From: Microbacteriaceae bacterium
GTDB taxonomy: Bacteria > Actinomycetota > Actinomycetes > Actinomycetales > Microbacteriaceae
Assembly (NCBI GenBank): GCA_025465095.1
Contig: JAODME010000008.1
Coordinates: forward strand, 1-63,135
DNA length: 63,135 nt
Direction of reading: 5' to 3'
Made by a program: the position numbers and the translations under genes. How positions within the stretch are numbered: the stretch's first letter is position 1; each line of letters opens with the position of its first letter. This document shows positions 11,102 to 18,756 of this stretch, piece after piece. Below the pieces are notes generated by a model. The model was given only the letters and a program-made list of their open reading frames with translations. It did not search any database and was not told the DNA's origin.

Positions 11102-11548
11102 ATGGACATGACACTGGTCTGGATTATCGTCGCCGTCATCGTGGTCCTCGCGATAGTCGCGGTCGCCGTCGTCACGTCTCGACGCCGCAAGGCGGCGAAA
11201 GCGGCGAACGACCGGCGAAAGGCCGACGAACTGCGCGCGGAAGCCCAGGAGGCCGACCTGAGCGCGCGTGAACGCGAGGCCGAGGCTATGCGCAAGCAGG
11301 CCGCTGCGAAGCAGGCGCAGGTCGATGCGGAGCGACTGAGCCGCGAGGGATCCGAAAGCCAGGCGGATGCGCAGAAGGTGCGCGCGCAATCCGACGAGCG
11401 ACTGAAGCGTGCGAACGATGTGGACCCGGACGTCGATGCGCACGGCCACCAGCGCGGCGGCACTCCTGGTGGCGACGCTCCTCGTGGTGCACGCGACGAC
11501 CCGCGCGGCAACACGAGCGGGGACGGCGCTGCCGGTCCTGTGCGGTAA
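11102..11548 (+). CDS. single-pass membrane protein with charged coiled coil
   Basis: The 148-residue product has an N-terminal transmembrane segment (about residues 5-25), then a basic stop-transfer RRRK, then about 80 residues of Ala/Glu/Arg/Gln-rich helix likely to form a coiled coil. A Gly/Asp/Arg-rich disordered tail ends it. The expected topology is a short outside end and a cytoplasmic coil. The ATG at 11102 follows a weak AGAGGCG site; a start 14 codons upstream is possible. It converges with the HhH-GPD gene (25-base gap). Small proteins of this shape are common in actinobacteria; no function is known to me. Confidence 0.7.
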   Translation: MDMTLVWIIVAVIVVLAIVAVAVVTSRRRKAAKAANDRRKADELRAEAQEADLSAREREAEAMRKQAAAKQAQVDAERLSREGSESQADAQKVRAQSDERLKRANDVDPDVDAHGHQRGGTPGGDAPRGARDDPRGNTSGDGAAGPVR

Positions 11549-11573
11549 CGCCTTTCCTGGGGCAGCCCCGCGT

Positions 11574-12146
11574 CTACTGGGTCGCCTTCGCCGCGGCCTT
11601 CGCCGCCCGCTTGCTCTCACGCACCCGGCCAAGCGAAGCGGTGTCCACGATGTCGGCGACGGACTTGTACGACCCGTCCTCTCCGTAAGGAGCGGACGCC
11701 TCGCGCCAGCCCTCCGCAGACAGTCCGAATCGTTTGCCCAGCAAAGCGAGGAAGATCCTCGCCTTCTGTTCCCCGAACCCCGGCAGGCCCTTCAGCCGGC
11801 GAAGGATCTCGGCGCCGTCCGGATCTTCGCAGGTCCAGATCGCTGCGGCATCGCCGCCCCATTCCCGCGCAACGACGCCTGCCAACGTCTGCACCCGCGC
11901 CGCCATCGAACCGGGGAAGCGATGCACCGCGGGCGTAATACGGAAGGCGCGGGCGAGGTCGTCGGCGTCGAAGCCGGCGATCGCGGCCGGGTCGAGCGAG
12001 CCGATTCGTTCACGGATTTTCGCGGGCCCCGCGAAGGCGGTCTCCATGGCGATCTGCTGGTCGAGCAGCATCCCGAGCAGCAGGGCGAAAGGGTCCTCGC
12101 TGAGGAGGGCGTCGGCGGCGGAATCGCCGGTGATGTGCAGCGTCAT
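11574..12146 (-). CDS. HhH-GPD superfamily base-excision-repair-like protein
   Basis: The 190-residue protein begins MTLHITGDSAADALL and contains the DQQIAMETAFAGP segment and the helix-hairpin-helix LKGLPGFGEQKARIFLALLG. It matches an uncharacterised actinobacterial HhH-GPD family related to endonuclease III/AlkA glycosylases. The usual catalytic Asp and Fe-S cysteines of Nth are not apparent, and its activity is unknown. The start ATG at 12146 lies 6 bases after CAGAAT, a near-consensus leaderless promoter; the longer upstream frame is non-coding in character. The C-terminus is a Lys/Ala-rich tail. Confidence 0.82.
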   Translation of the reverse strand: MTLHITGDSAADALLSEDPFALLLGMLLDQQIAMETAFAGPAKIRERIGSLDPAAIAGFDADDLARAFRITPAVHRFPGSMAARVQTLAGVVAREWGGDAAAIWTCEDPDGAEILRRLKGLPGFGEQKARIFLALLGKRFGLSAEGWREASAPYGEDGSYKSVADIVDTASLGRVRESKRAAKAAAKATQ

Positions 12147-12258
12147 CAACCTATTCTGCCACCGGCGATACGCGCCTTGAAGGCGCTTTCGCAACCGCTG
12201 GAGACGGCACGAAGCAGACGTTCCGGCACTTCCTCCATCGATGGTCGCGGCGCGGCGG

Positions 12259-13242
12259 TCACGCGGGTCGACGCACGGCAGGCAGCACGTCGCGCCCGAT
12301 GAGCTCGATGAGCTCCATCCAACGGTCGTATTGGGTCCGCAGGTCAAAGATCAAATGGTCGACCCCGGCCTCGCGGAAATCCTCGACCTCGGCGATGATG
12401 TCCTGAGGGGATCCGGCGATGAGAGAGCCCTTGAGGTCCTCCGCGGTCTCGAACCGGCCGGATTCGGGTTTCACCCACCACTTGCCGAAGTCGTTTGCCC
12501 AGGTGAGCAGTCCGGGAACGTCGATGCCGGCAAGGGCATCCTCGCGCGTCGTCCCTATACGCGTGGGGGCGATGACAGCGATCGGCGGTCGAGCGAGTCC
12601 TGCCGCTTCCGCGCGCTTGGCCATCGTGTCCCTGCGCAAGCGGATGGTTTCGAGGGTGATGCGACCGGGGAGCCAACCGAGGCCCTCATCCACCGCGATT
12701 CTGGCCGAGGCGGGCGTTCCGCCGCAGTACCAGATGGGGAGGCCAGGGGCGGGCACCGGACTGATGCTCACATCGCTGAACCTATAGTTCTCGCTGTCGA
12801 ACGACGCGACCCCGTTGGAGGAGAGTGCACGGAGAATCTCAACGTGCTCCCGGATCATGTCCAGACGCGAGAGTCCACCAAGACCGACGGATTCGAACTC
12901 TCGATCGAAGCGGCCCGTTCCCAGCCCGATGAGCAACCGTTCACCGCTGAGGGCCGTGATGGTGCCCAGCGCTCGCGCGAGGTTGAGAGGATGGCGGAAC
13001 GGGATAAGAGCTCCCGTTCCCAGCGTGATCCGTTCGGTGACCGCGCCGATCGCGGCGATCGTGGTGACCGCGTCGTAGAACGTCGTGTCCTCGCCCTCGA
13101 TCCCGGAGTGCGGTTCGTACACAACGTGATCCCGCACGAATACCGAATCAAAGTCGAGCGACTCGGCCAGGCGGGATCCGCCCAGCACGGTATGGCGACT
13201 GGCGTGCTCTCCGAAGTGAGGAAGCAGAAGTCCGAACTTCAC
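12259..13242 (-). CDS. LLM-class flavin-dependent oxidoreductase
   Basis: The 327-residue luciferase-like (F420/FMN-type) TIM-barrel oxidoreductase begins VKFGLLLPHFGEHAS. It has the LGTGALIPFRHPLNLARALGT and IGLGTGRFDREFE blocks seen in F420-dependent LLM enzymes and a C-terminal VDHLIFDLR. The start GTG at 13242 has GGAG seven bases upstream. It lies 54 bases after the FadR-type regulator on the same strand, so it probably belongs to the catabolic cluster with the TctABC transporter. The substrate and the flavin (FMN or F420) are undetermined. Confidence 0.88.
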   Translation of the reverse strand: MKFGLLLPHFGEHASRHTVLGGSRLAESLDFDSVFVRDHVVYEPHSGIEGEDTTFYDAVTTIAAIGAVTERITLGTGALIPFRHPLNLARALGTITALSGERLLIGLGTGRFDREFESVGLGGLSRLDMIREHVEILRALSSNGVASFDSENYRFSDVSISPVPAPGLPIWYCGGTPASARIAVDEGLGWLPGRITLETIRLRRDTMAKRAEAAGLARPPIAVIAPTRIGTTREDALAGIDVPGLLTWANDFGKWWVKPESGRFETAEDLKGSLIAGSPQDIIAEVEDFREAGVDHLIFDLRTQYDRWMELIELIGRDVLPAVRRPA

Positions 13243-13296
13243 TGTGGTTCTCCGATCATCGGTGGTTGAGGTGGGTCGAGACAAAGAAGTCGGCAC

Positions 13297-14046
13297 TCAT
13301 TGGCGACTCCCTCCACTTTGCCGAGGGTGCCGCCGTGAGAGTCCCGCGGCGTCGATGAATTCGTCGTTGAGCACGGCGAGATGTGCCCTTGATGCGGCGC
13401 GCGCTGCCACGGGATCGCTCGCCGCGACCGCTTTCACGATGCCCCCGTGGTCGGCGCCAGAGCGTTTCGCGGAGCCTGGCAGAGCGAGGGACATGCGGCG
13501 GTACTGCACGAGACCCGGCACAAGCATGTCGTACATGCGCGCGATGATCTGATTGTCGCTGCACCCGACGAGGTGCCGATGGAAGGCTTCGTCGGTCGTG
13601 ACGAGCTGATCGATCGAGTCGTGGGCCTCGGCGTTGATGTGCTCACGGGCGAGGCGCTTGAGTTCCGTGAGCTCCGCGGGGGTTCGTCGGGCGGCCGCCA
13701 ACGCCGTCGCCTCGAGCTCGAGGGTCATCCGCGCCTCGAACAAAGCGACAATTTCGAACTCGTGCTCCGCCGCCCAAGCGGCGAAAGCAAGAATCGGGTC
13801 CGACCGTCGCACGTCGATGACGTATGTGCCGAGGCCCTTTCGAACTTCAACGAGGCCCAAGAGACGAAGCCGCTGGATCGCCTCTCGGATCGAGGTTCGA
13901 CCTACGCCGAGCTGCCGGGCGAGCTCCGGCTCGGTCGGCAGCTTCTCCCCTGCGACATAGCGTCCACTCTCGATAGCCCCGGTCAGATTGTCCGCGACCA
14001 TATCGGGCAAGGACTGCCGTCTAGGTGCCGGGATTCCGCCGCTCAT
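13297..14046 (-). CDS. FadR/GntR family transcriptional regulator
   Basis: The 249-residue regulator has an N-terminal winged helix (GEKLPTEPELARQLGVGRTSIREAIQRL, about residues 33-60) and a C-terminal all-helical FCD domain that usually binds a carboxylate with a metal. The start ATG at 14046 has an excellent GGAGG six bases upstream. It is divergent from tctA, the usual arrangement for a local repressor of a carboxylate uptake and degradation cluster. CAGACAACC-like sites in the 279-base gap are its likely operators. Ligand unknown. Confidence 0.92.
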   Translation of the reverse strand: MSGGIPAPRRQSLPDMVADNLTGAIESGRYVAGEKLPTEPELARQLGVGRTSIREAIQRLRLLGLVEVRKGLGTYVIDVRRSDPILAFAAWAAEHEFEIVALFEARMTLELEATALAAARRTPAELTELKRLAREHINAEAHDSIDQLVTTDEAFHRHLVGCSDNQIIARMYDMLVPGLVQYRRMSLALPGSAKRSGADHGGIVKAVAASDPVAARAASRAHLAVLNDEFIDAAGLSRRHPRQSGGSRQ

Positions 14047-14121
14047 TCCTGTCCTCCAGCCTTGAGGGTTCCGGGGTTGATCGAGAGAGGCTAGCTGATG
14101 CAGCCTCGTCGGCCATCTTCG

Positions 14122-14138
14122 CAGACAACAGACAACCG
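14122..14138 (+). promoter_or_regulatory. tandem CAGACAA sites, candidate FadR-type operator 1
   Basis: CAGACAACAGACAACCG holds two head-to-tail CAGACAA units, 76 bases upstream of the regulator start. The 13-base core CAACAGACAACCG recurs exactly at 14215-14227 near tctA. Role as operator is inferred from the repetition and position. Confidence 0.5.
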
Positions 14139-14203
14139 CCGCCATCCGCGCCATTGCGATCGCGTGAATGCCTGATTTCGAGGGTGTTACAAATTGGCGC
14201 AAA

Positions 14204-14253
14204 GGTTGCCTAGTCAACAGACAACCGGTAAACCTGCACCATGAAGGTTGTCT
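14204..14253 (+). promoter_or_regulatory. repeated and inverted AGACAACC sites, candidate operator 2
   Basis: AGACAACC at 14219-14226 is repeated in inverse orientation as GGTTGTCT at 14246-14253, and GGTTG (14204-14208) also pairs with CAACC (14222-14226). This places clustered sites about 75-120 bases before the tctA start, where a repressor could block transcription. Inferred. Confidence 0.5.
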
Positions 14254-14325
14254 CCGGCCGGCTCTGGCCCCTCTCGCGGGCGGCCGCCGTCTCGAACCAC
14301 GCGAACGCGATTGCGAGGCGGTCCC

Positions 14326-15861
14326 ATGCCTGAGTTCCTCATCGAGGTCGGGGCGACCATGGGCAAGGGCTTCCTCGCCCTACTCGAGCCCCTCTCGCTC
14401 CTCTTTCTCCTCATCGGCATCATCATCGGGCTCATCATCGGCATCCTCCCCGGCCTAGGGGGAACCGTGACGATCGCCATCCTGCTGCCGTTCACCTATG
14501 CAATGGAACCGAACGCCGCACTCGCGCTCGTGCTCGGCGCCTTCAGCGCCGTCTCGATGGGTGGCTCGATCCCCGCGATCCTCCTCAACACGCCCGGCAC
14601 GGGCGAGCAAGCGATCACAAGTCTCGACGGCTACCCCATGACGAAGCGGGGCGAGGGTGCTCGCGCTCTCTCCGCGGCCGCAGCTGCCGGAGTCCTCGGC
14701 ACTTTGTTCGGGGTGGTCGCGCTAACCCTCCTCATTCCCGTCGTGCGCACGATCATCCTCGCTGTCGGTGCACCGGAGATGTTCGCGCTCTCCCTGCTCG
14801 GCGTGCTCGCCATCGGGGTGCTGACCTCGGAAAGCGTAACGAGGGGGATCCTCTCGGGCCTGCTCGGCATCATGCTCTCGACAATCGGCTATGACGCGAT
14901 AACCGGGGCGCTGCGCTACACCGGCGGCTCCCTGCTGCTATACGACGGGTTCAGCATCAACGCCATCACACTCGGACTGTTCGCGGTCGGGGAGATGATC
15001 TACATCTACTCCAGGGGAAGGTCCATCTCATCGAACGCCGGCGTGTCGATCGGCGGCGGTCTCGCAGCGCAGTATGTCGGCATTCGGAAGGGAATCGCGG
15101 ACACCTGGCGCTACCGCGGTCACGTCGCCCGCGGCGGTCTCATCGGGTCGATCGTGGGGCTGCTGCCCGGGATGGGCGGCACGGTGGCGATGTTCTTCTC
15201 CTACGCGACCGCCAAGCAGCGGTCCAAGAACCCCGGGGAGTTCGGCAAGGGATCGGTGGAGGGCGTGATCGCCGCCGAGTCGGCAAACAATGCGAAAGAG
15301 GGCGGCTCGCTCATTCCGACCCTGGCGTTCGGGATACCTGGAGGATCGGCGATGGCCATCTTCATCGGCGTGCTCTACATCGTCGGACTGCCTCCCGGTC
15401 CCCAGCTGATGAACGAGCATCTCGACTCCGTCTACTACATGGCCTGGTCGCTCGCTGTAGCGGGAATCGTCGGCAGTGTTCTCGGCATGATCATCGCTCC
15501 GTACGTCGCCCGGTTGGCCACAGTCTCACCTGGGGTGCTCGCTCCACTCCTCATCGCGTTCGCGATCGGAGGGGCCATTGTTGATGACCGCCTTGCCTTC
15601 GGCATCTACGTGGTCATCGGGGCCGGGCTTGTCGGCTACTGGCTGCGACTGCTGAAGTACTCACTCGCGGGAATCACGCTCGGGTTCCTGCTCGGGCCCG
15701 TCGTCGAACGGCAACTTTTCATTTCGCTGAGCGCCTACGGGCCAGAGTTCCTGCTGCGCCCGCTGACGCTCGTCATCCTGGCGCTGGTCCTGCTTCTCCT
15801 GTTCCGGCCGATACTCGCACGCTTGTTCCGCCGTCGATCCCGCGTCAGCCTGGAGGTATGA
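14326..15861 (+). CDS. tctA: tripartite tricarboxylate transporter, large permease TctA
   Basis: The 511-residue, about twelve-span TctA subunit carries the signature GIIIGLIIGILPGLGGTV at the N-terminus, and GGSIPAILLNTPGTGE, AAGVLGTLFG and the second-half LLPGMGGTVAMFF repeat. It forms the secondary transporter with TctB and receives substrate from the binding protein TctC. The ATG at 14326 has GAGG seven bases upstream. It is followed three bases later by tctB. The family typically imports carboxylates and their derivatives; the specific substrate here is unknown. Confidence 0.95.
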   Translation: MPEFLIEVGATMGKGFLALLEPLSLLFLLIGIIIGLIIGILPGLGGTVTIAILLPFTYAMEPNAALALVLGAFSAVSMGGSIPAILLNTPGTGEQAITSLDGYPMTKRGEGARALSAAAAAGVLGTLFGVVALTLLIPVVRTIILAVGAPEMFALSLLGVLAIGVLTSESVTRGILSGLLGIMLSTIGYDAITGALRYTGGSLLLYDGFSINAITLGLFAVGEMIYIYSRGRSISSNAGVSIGGGLAAQYVGIRKGIADTWRYRGHVARGGLIGSIVGLLPGMGGTVAMFFSYATAKQRSKNPGEFGKGSVEGVIAAESANNAKEGGSLIPTLAFGIPGGSAMAIFIGVLYIVGLPPGPQLMNEHLDSVYYMAWSLAVAGIVGSVLGMIIAPYVARLATVSPGVLAPLLIAFAIGGAIVDDRLAFGIYVVIGAGLVGYWLRLLKYSLAGITLGFLLGPVVERQLFISLSAYGPEFLLRPLTLVILALVLLLLFRPILARLFRRRSRVSLEV

Positions 15862-15864
15862 GCC

Positions 15865-16383
15865 ATGGTGCACCCGAACCCGCAGCGCAGCGCCGTCGCC
15901 CCTGACGGCACCCTTCTGGCGCGTGCCGACCAGGTTACGACAGGGGTGATCATCGTCGTCGCGGTCGCCTACCTCCTCGGCACACTCGAATTCCCCGACG
16001 GCGCCGGTGTGGTGCCTCAGATCATCGGCGGTGCCGTGCTCGTGCTGGCTATCGTCCAGTTCGTCGGTCCGTGGGTAGCTCCGCTACGGCGCTACGTGGG
16101 CGAACCGATCGACGACTCGGAGGCGATCGTCTTCACCGACCCGATACTTCGGCGTCGACTTATCCTCGTGCTGGGATCACTCGCCGTGATCCCCGCACTC
16201 GCCTTCCTGCTGGGACTGCCGGTCGCACTTCCCGTCTATGTCGCCGCCTTCACCCTCGTCGACCGTCGGCCCGTCGTCGCGGTGATCATCTCGACAATCC
16301 TCATTTCCGGTGTCTCGGTGGGGATCCTCGTGCTCCTCCTCGAGATGCCGTGGGATTCCGGGTTCATCTGGACCCTCTTCTGA
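15865..16383 (+). CDS. tctB: tripartite tricarboxylate transporter, small permease TctB
   Basis: A 172-residue protein with four hydrophobic segments, the TctB (DUF1468) small membrane subunit. It starts at an ATG at 15865 preceded by GGAGG embedded in the end of tctA. The short first loop LGTLEFPDGAGVVPQIIGG matches the family pattern of a conserved segment after helix 1. It probably stabilises the TctA channel. Confidence 0.9.
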   Translation: MVHPNPQRSAVAPDGTLLARADQVTTGVIIVVAVAYLLGTLEFPDGAGVVPQIIGGAVLVLAIVQFVGPWVAPLRRYVGEPIDDSEAIVFTDPILRRRLILVLGSLAVIPALAFLLGLPVALPVYVAAFTLVDRRPVVAVIISTILISGVSVGILVLLLEMPWDSGFIWTLF

Positions 16384-16463
16384 CCCCCGGTCGCTCCACA
16401 GGCTCCACTGCACCATCACACTGCAGAACTTCCCCGCAGCATCGAATCGAAAGGCTCACTTAC

Positions 16464-17492
16464 GTGACTCGACGCAAACGCACCACACTTTCCGCGCTCG
16501 CAGCGATCGCAGTACTCGGTCTGTCCGCCTGCTCGTCCGGCGGACCATCCTCCGAAGAGATGACGGCGAGTGAGTTCTACGCCGCCAACTCGACGATCTC
16601 GGTCGCCGGCGGGCATGACGCCGGCAGCGGATTCGACTTCTATATGCGGGCGGTGGCGGCGAGCATCGAGCGAGTCAGCGAACTCTCGACGACGGTGGAG
16701 AATATCCCCGGTGGCGGCGGCCTGATTGGGGACAACACGATCTTCACCGGCGACGCGGACGGACTCACGGTCGGTCTGCTCAATTACCCAGGCCACGTGT
16801 TCGCGCAGCTGACCGAGAACCCATCGGTCGAGTTCGACTTCGCCGAGTGGGAATGGCTGGGTCGCGTCGCCTCGGGACCGCCGGTGATCCTGGTCTCGGC
16901 CGACAGCCCATACAAGACGGCCGAAGATCTCATCGCCGCAGAGGAGACCGTGACCTTCGGTATCGAGGGGGCCGGTTCCGACGCGTTTTACGGCGCGGCG
17001 CTAGCGGCGAAGACCTTCGGTTTCCCCGGCGAGAATGTGACCGGGTACGAAGGTACGAGCGACATCACCACCGCGATCCTGCGCGGCGAGGTAGACGCCA
17101 CTTTCCTTTCCTACGGCTCGGCGCGCGAGTCTATTGAGACGGGTGAGATGCGCGCGCTCATGATCTTTGACACCGAGACTCGGGAGGGAGTCGAGGACAT
17201 CCCGCTCGCGGTTGACTTCGCTCTCGACGCCGACGCGGAAGAGACACTCACCGCCTTCGGGAACATCTACTCCCTCGAACGGGTATTCGTCGCAGCCCCG
17301 GGCACTCCCGCCGATCGAGTCGAATACCTGCGTGACATCCTGCTGCTCGTGTTCGAGGACCCGGAGTTCCTGGCGGAGATCGAAGAGGCCGGGCGTCTGA
17401 CCGACCCACTGCCCGGAGCTGAGGTCGAATCGGCCTCGAATGGTGTTGCCGAGCAGGCCGACGTACTGTCGGAGCTGCTCGCCGGCCTCTAG
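16464..17492 (+). CDS. tctC: tripartite tricarboxylate transporter substrate-binding lipoprotein TctC
   Basis: The 342-residue binding protein begins at GTG 16464 (AAAGG nine bases upstream) with a signal peptide and lipobox LSAC, followed by a Ser/Gly linker. The Bug/TctC fold is seen in SVAGGHDAGSGFDFY, VENIPGGGGLIGDN and the C-terminal AAPGTPADRVEYLRD. The Pro-Gly-Gly-Gly block matches the ligand-clamping region of TctC proteins. It sits outside the membrane and delivers the substrate to TctAB. The longer frame starting inside tctB is rejected. An Asp/Glu-rich surface is evident. Confidence 0.93.
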   Translation: MTRRKRTTLSALAAIAVLGLSACSSGGPSSEEMTASEFYAANSTISVAGGHDAGSGFDFYMRAVAASIERVSELSTTVENIPGGGGLIGDNTIFTGDADGLTVGLLNYPGHVFAQLTENPSVEFDFAEWEWLGRVASGPPVILVSADSPYKTAEDLIAAEETVTFGIEGAGSDAFYGAALAAKTFGFPGENVTGYEGTSDITTAILRGEVDATFLSYGSARESIETGEMRALMIFDTETREGVEDIPLAVDFALDADAEETLTAFGNIYSLERVFVAAPGTPADRVEYLRDILLLVFEDPEFLAEIEEAGRLTDPLPGAEVESASNGVAEQADVLSELLAGL

Positions 17493-17526
17493 CTCCCGAT
17501 TGATCACTCACCTTCATCGTGGCGGA

Positions 17527-17552
17527 GTGCCAGGGCCTTCGCGCCCTGGCAC
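17527..17552 (+). terminator. stem-loop between tctC and the M20 gene
   Basis: GTGCCAGGGC (17527-17536) pairs perfectly with GCCCTGGCAC (17543-17552) around a 6-base loop. It lacks a U-tract, so it may attenuate or stabilise the tctABC message rather than terminate it fully. Confidence 0.5.
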
Positions 17553-17585
17553 CCGTCCTCCGATCGTCGCCTAGGGAGTCCGACC

Positions 17586-18752
17586 ATGAGCACCCGTCTG
17601 CAAGATCAGGTAGCGAAGACACTGCTTGCCCTGCTTCGCACGCCGAGCGGCGTTCCCCGAAATGCCCACGAATTGGAGGCTGGAGATCCTCTCATTCGCG
17701 CGGCGGTTACCGATGTCGTCGCGCCACTCGTCGCGGCGCTCAAGCCGTCGCAGCTGCTACGCCACGACGCCGGCGACCTCGTCGCATGGTTCGGCCCCCC
17801 GGGAGAGGCCGCCCTCCTAATCCAGACCTACATCGTCTCCCAGCACGGCAATGATCACGCCGACGCGCTCGCGAGCCACCTCGAGGATGGCGCCCCGCGG
17901 GGTGTCGACGGACCGGTCGCCGTTGGCCAGGGGGCGAGCCAAAACAAGGGTCCCATGGCGGCCGTTCTCACCGCGCTCACACTCGTCGACCTCGAGTCGT
18001 TGCGTCGCCCGCTGATAGTCGCGGTGAATACCGAGGGCCGTTCGAGTCATGACGGTTCCCGGCGCATCATCGATGACCTGGGTGCTCGCGCAGACGCCGC
18101 GCTGCTGGCTTTCGGAACAGGCCTGGACGTGTCGGTGGCGAACCGCGGGCGGGTAGATGTGGTCGTCGAATTCGCCGGTCGTTCGGCGCACTCGAGCCAA
18201 CCCGACATCGCGCTCAATCCGATCCCGATCGCGGCTGAGGTCATTACGGCGCTCAGGACTGCTCCGCTCCCGCCCCCGCATCCGCAGCTCGGCGGCGCGA
18301 CCGCAACACCGTACCAACTCGTGTTTCATCCGGTTGCGCCGCACACCATCCCCTCGTCCGGTCGCCTCATCGTCGACCGCCGGCTCCTGCCGGGTGAATC
18401 CCCCGGCCGAGCCGTGATCGAACTGGAAAAGCACCTGATCGCCACCGTCGGTGAGGGATTCACTGTGAGGGAGGGAGCTGTGATGCTGCCGGCTCTTGTC
18501 GACGAAGCGCATCCGGTCGTCCGCTCCGTGCTGGACTCGCTTGCCTCTAGCGGCCGCCCCCACACGCCAGTATCCAGCCGTAACACCTTCGACGCAGGCT
18601 ACGGATGTTCGCTCGGCATGCCCACCGTCATGTTCGGGCCGGGCCGTCGCGCTTTCGGGGATGACGTCGTGCAGGAGGAGTGGGTGTCAATCGATGATGT
18701 CACCGTTGCGGCTCGCGCGATCGCCGACGCAGTACAGGCTCTTTGCGGGTGA
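17586..18752 (+). CDS. M20 family peptidase/deacylase-like protein with altered metal ligands
   Basis: The 388-residue product has the M20 architecture: a catalytic domain split by a small dimerisation domain (GRSAHSSQPDIALNP, typical of the lid). The usual metal ligands are not all present. The GRG-x-x-D-x-KG motif is GQGASQNKG with Gln for the bridging Asp, the expected EE pair appears as NTEGRSSHDG, and the last ligand His before the C-terminus is replaced in GPGRRAFGDD. It may be an inactive or repurposed amidohydrolase, or one using other ligands. It starts at ATG 17586, 94 bases after tctC on the same strand, so it probably acts on the imported compound. Confidence 0.75.
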   Translation: MSTRLQDQVAKTLLALLRTPSGVPRNAHELEAGDPLIRAAVTDVVAPLVAALKPSQLLRHDAGDLVAWFGPPGEAALLIQTYIVSQHGNDHADALASHLEDGAPRGVDGPVAVGQGASQNKGPMAAVLTALTLVDLESLRRPLIVAVNTEGRSSHDGSRRIIDDLGARADAALLAFGTGLDVSVANRGRVDVVVEFAGRSAHSSQPDIALNPIPIAAEVITALRTAPLPPPHPQLGGATATPYQLVFHPVAPHTIPSSGRLIVDRRLLPGESPGRAVIELEKHLIATVGEGFTVREGAVMLPALVDEAHPVVRSVLDSLASSGRPHTPVSSRNTFDAGYGCSLGMPTVMFGPGRRAFGDDVVQEEWVSIDDVTVAARAIADAVQALCG

Positions 18753-18756
18753 CCGC

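Noticed and set aside
16071-16463. Upstream extension of the tctC frame inside tctB
   Set aside because: The signal peptide and lipobox begin at GTG 16464, and the extension overlaps the tctB coding sequence.
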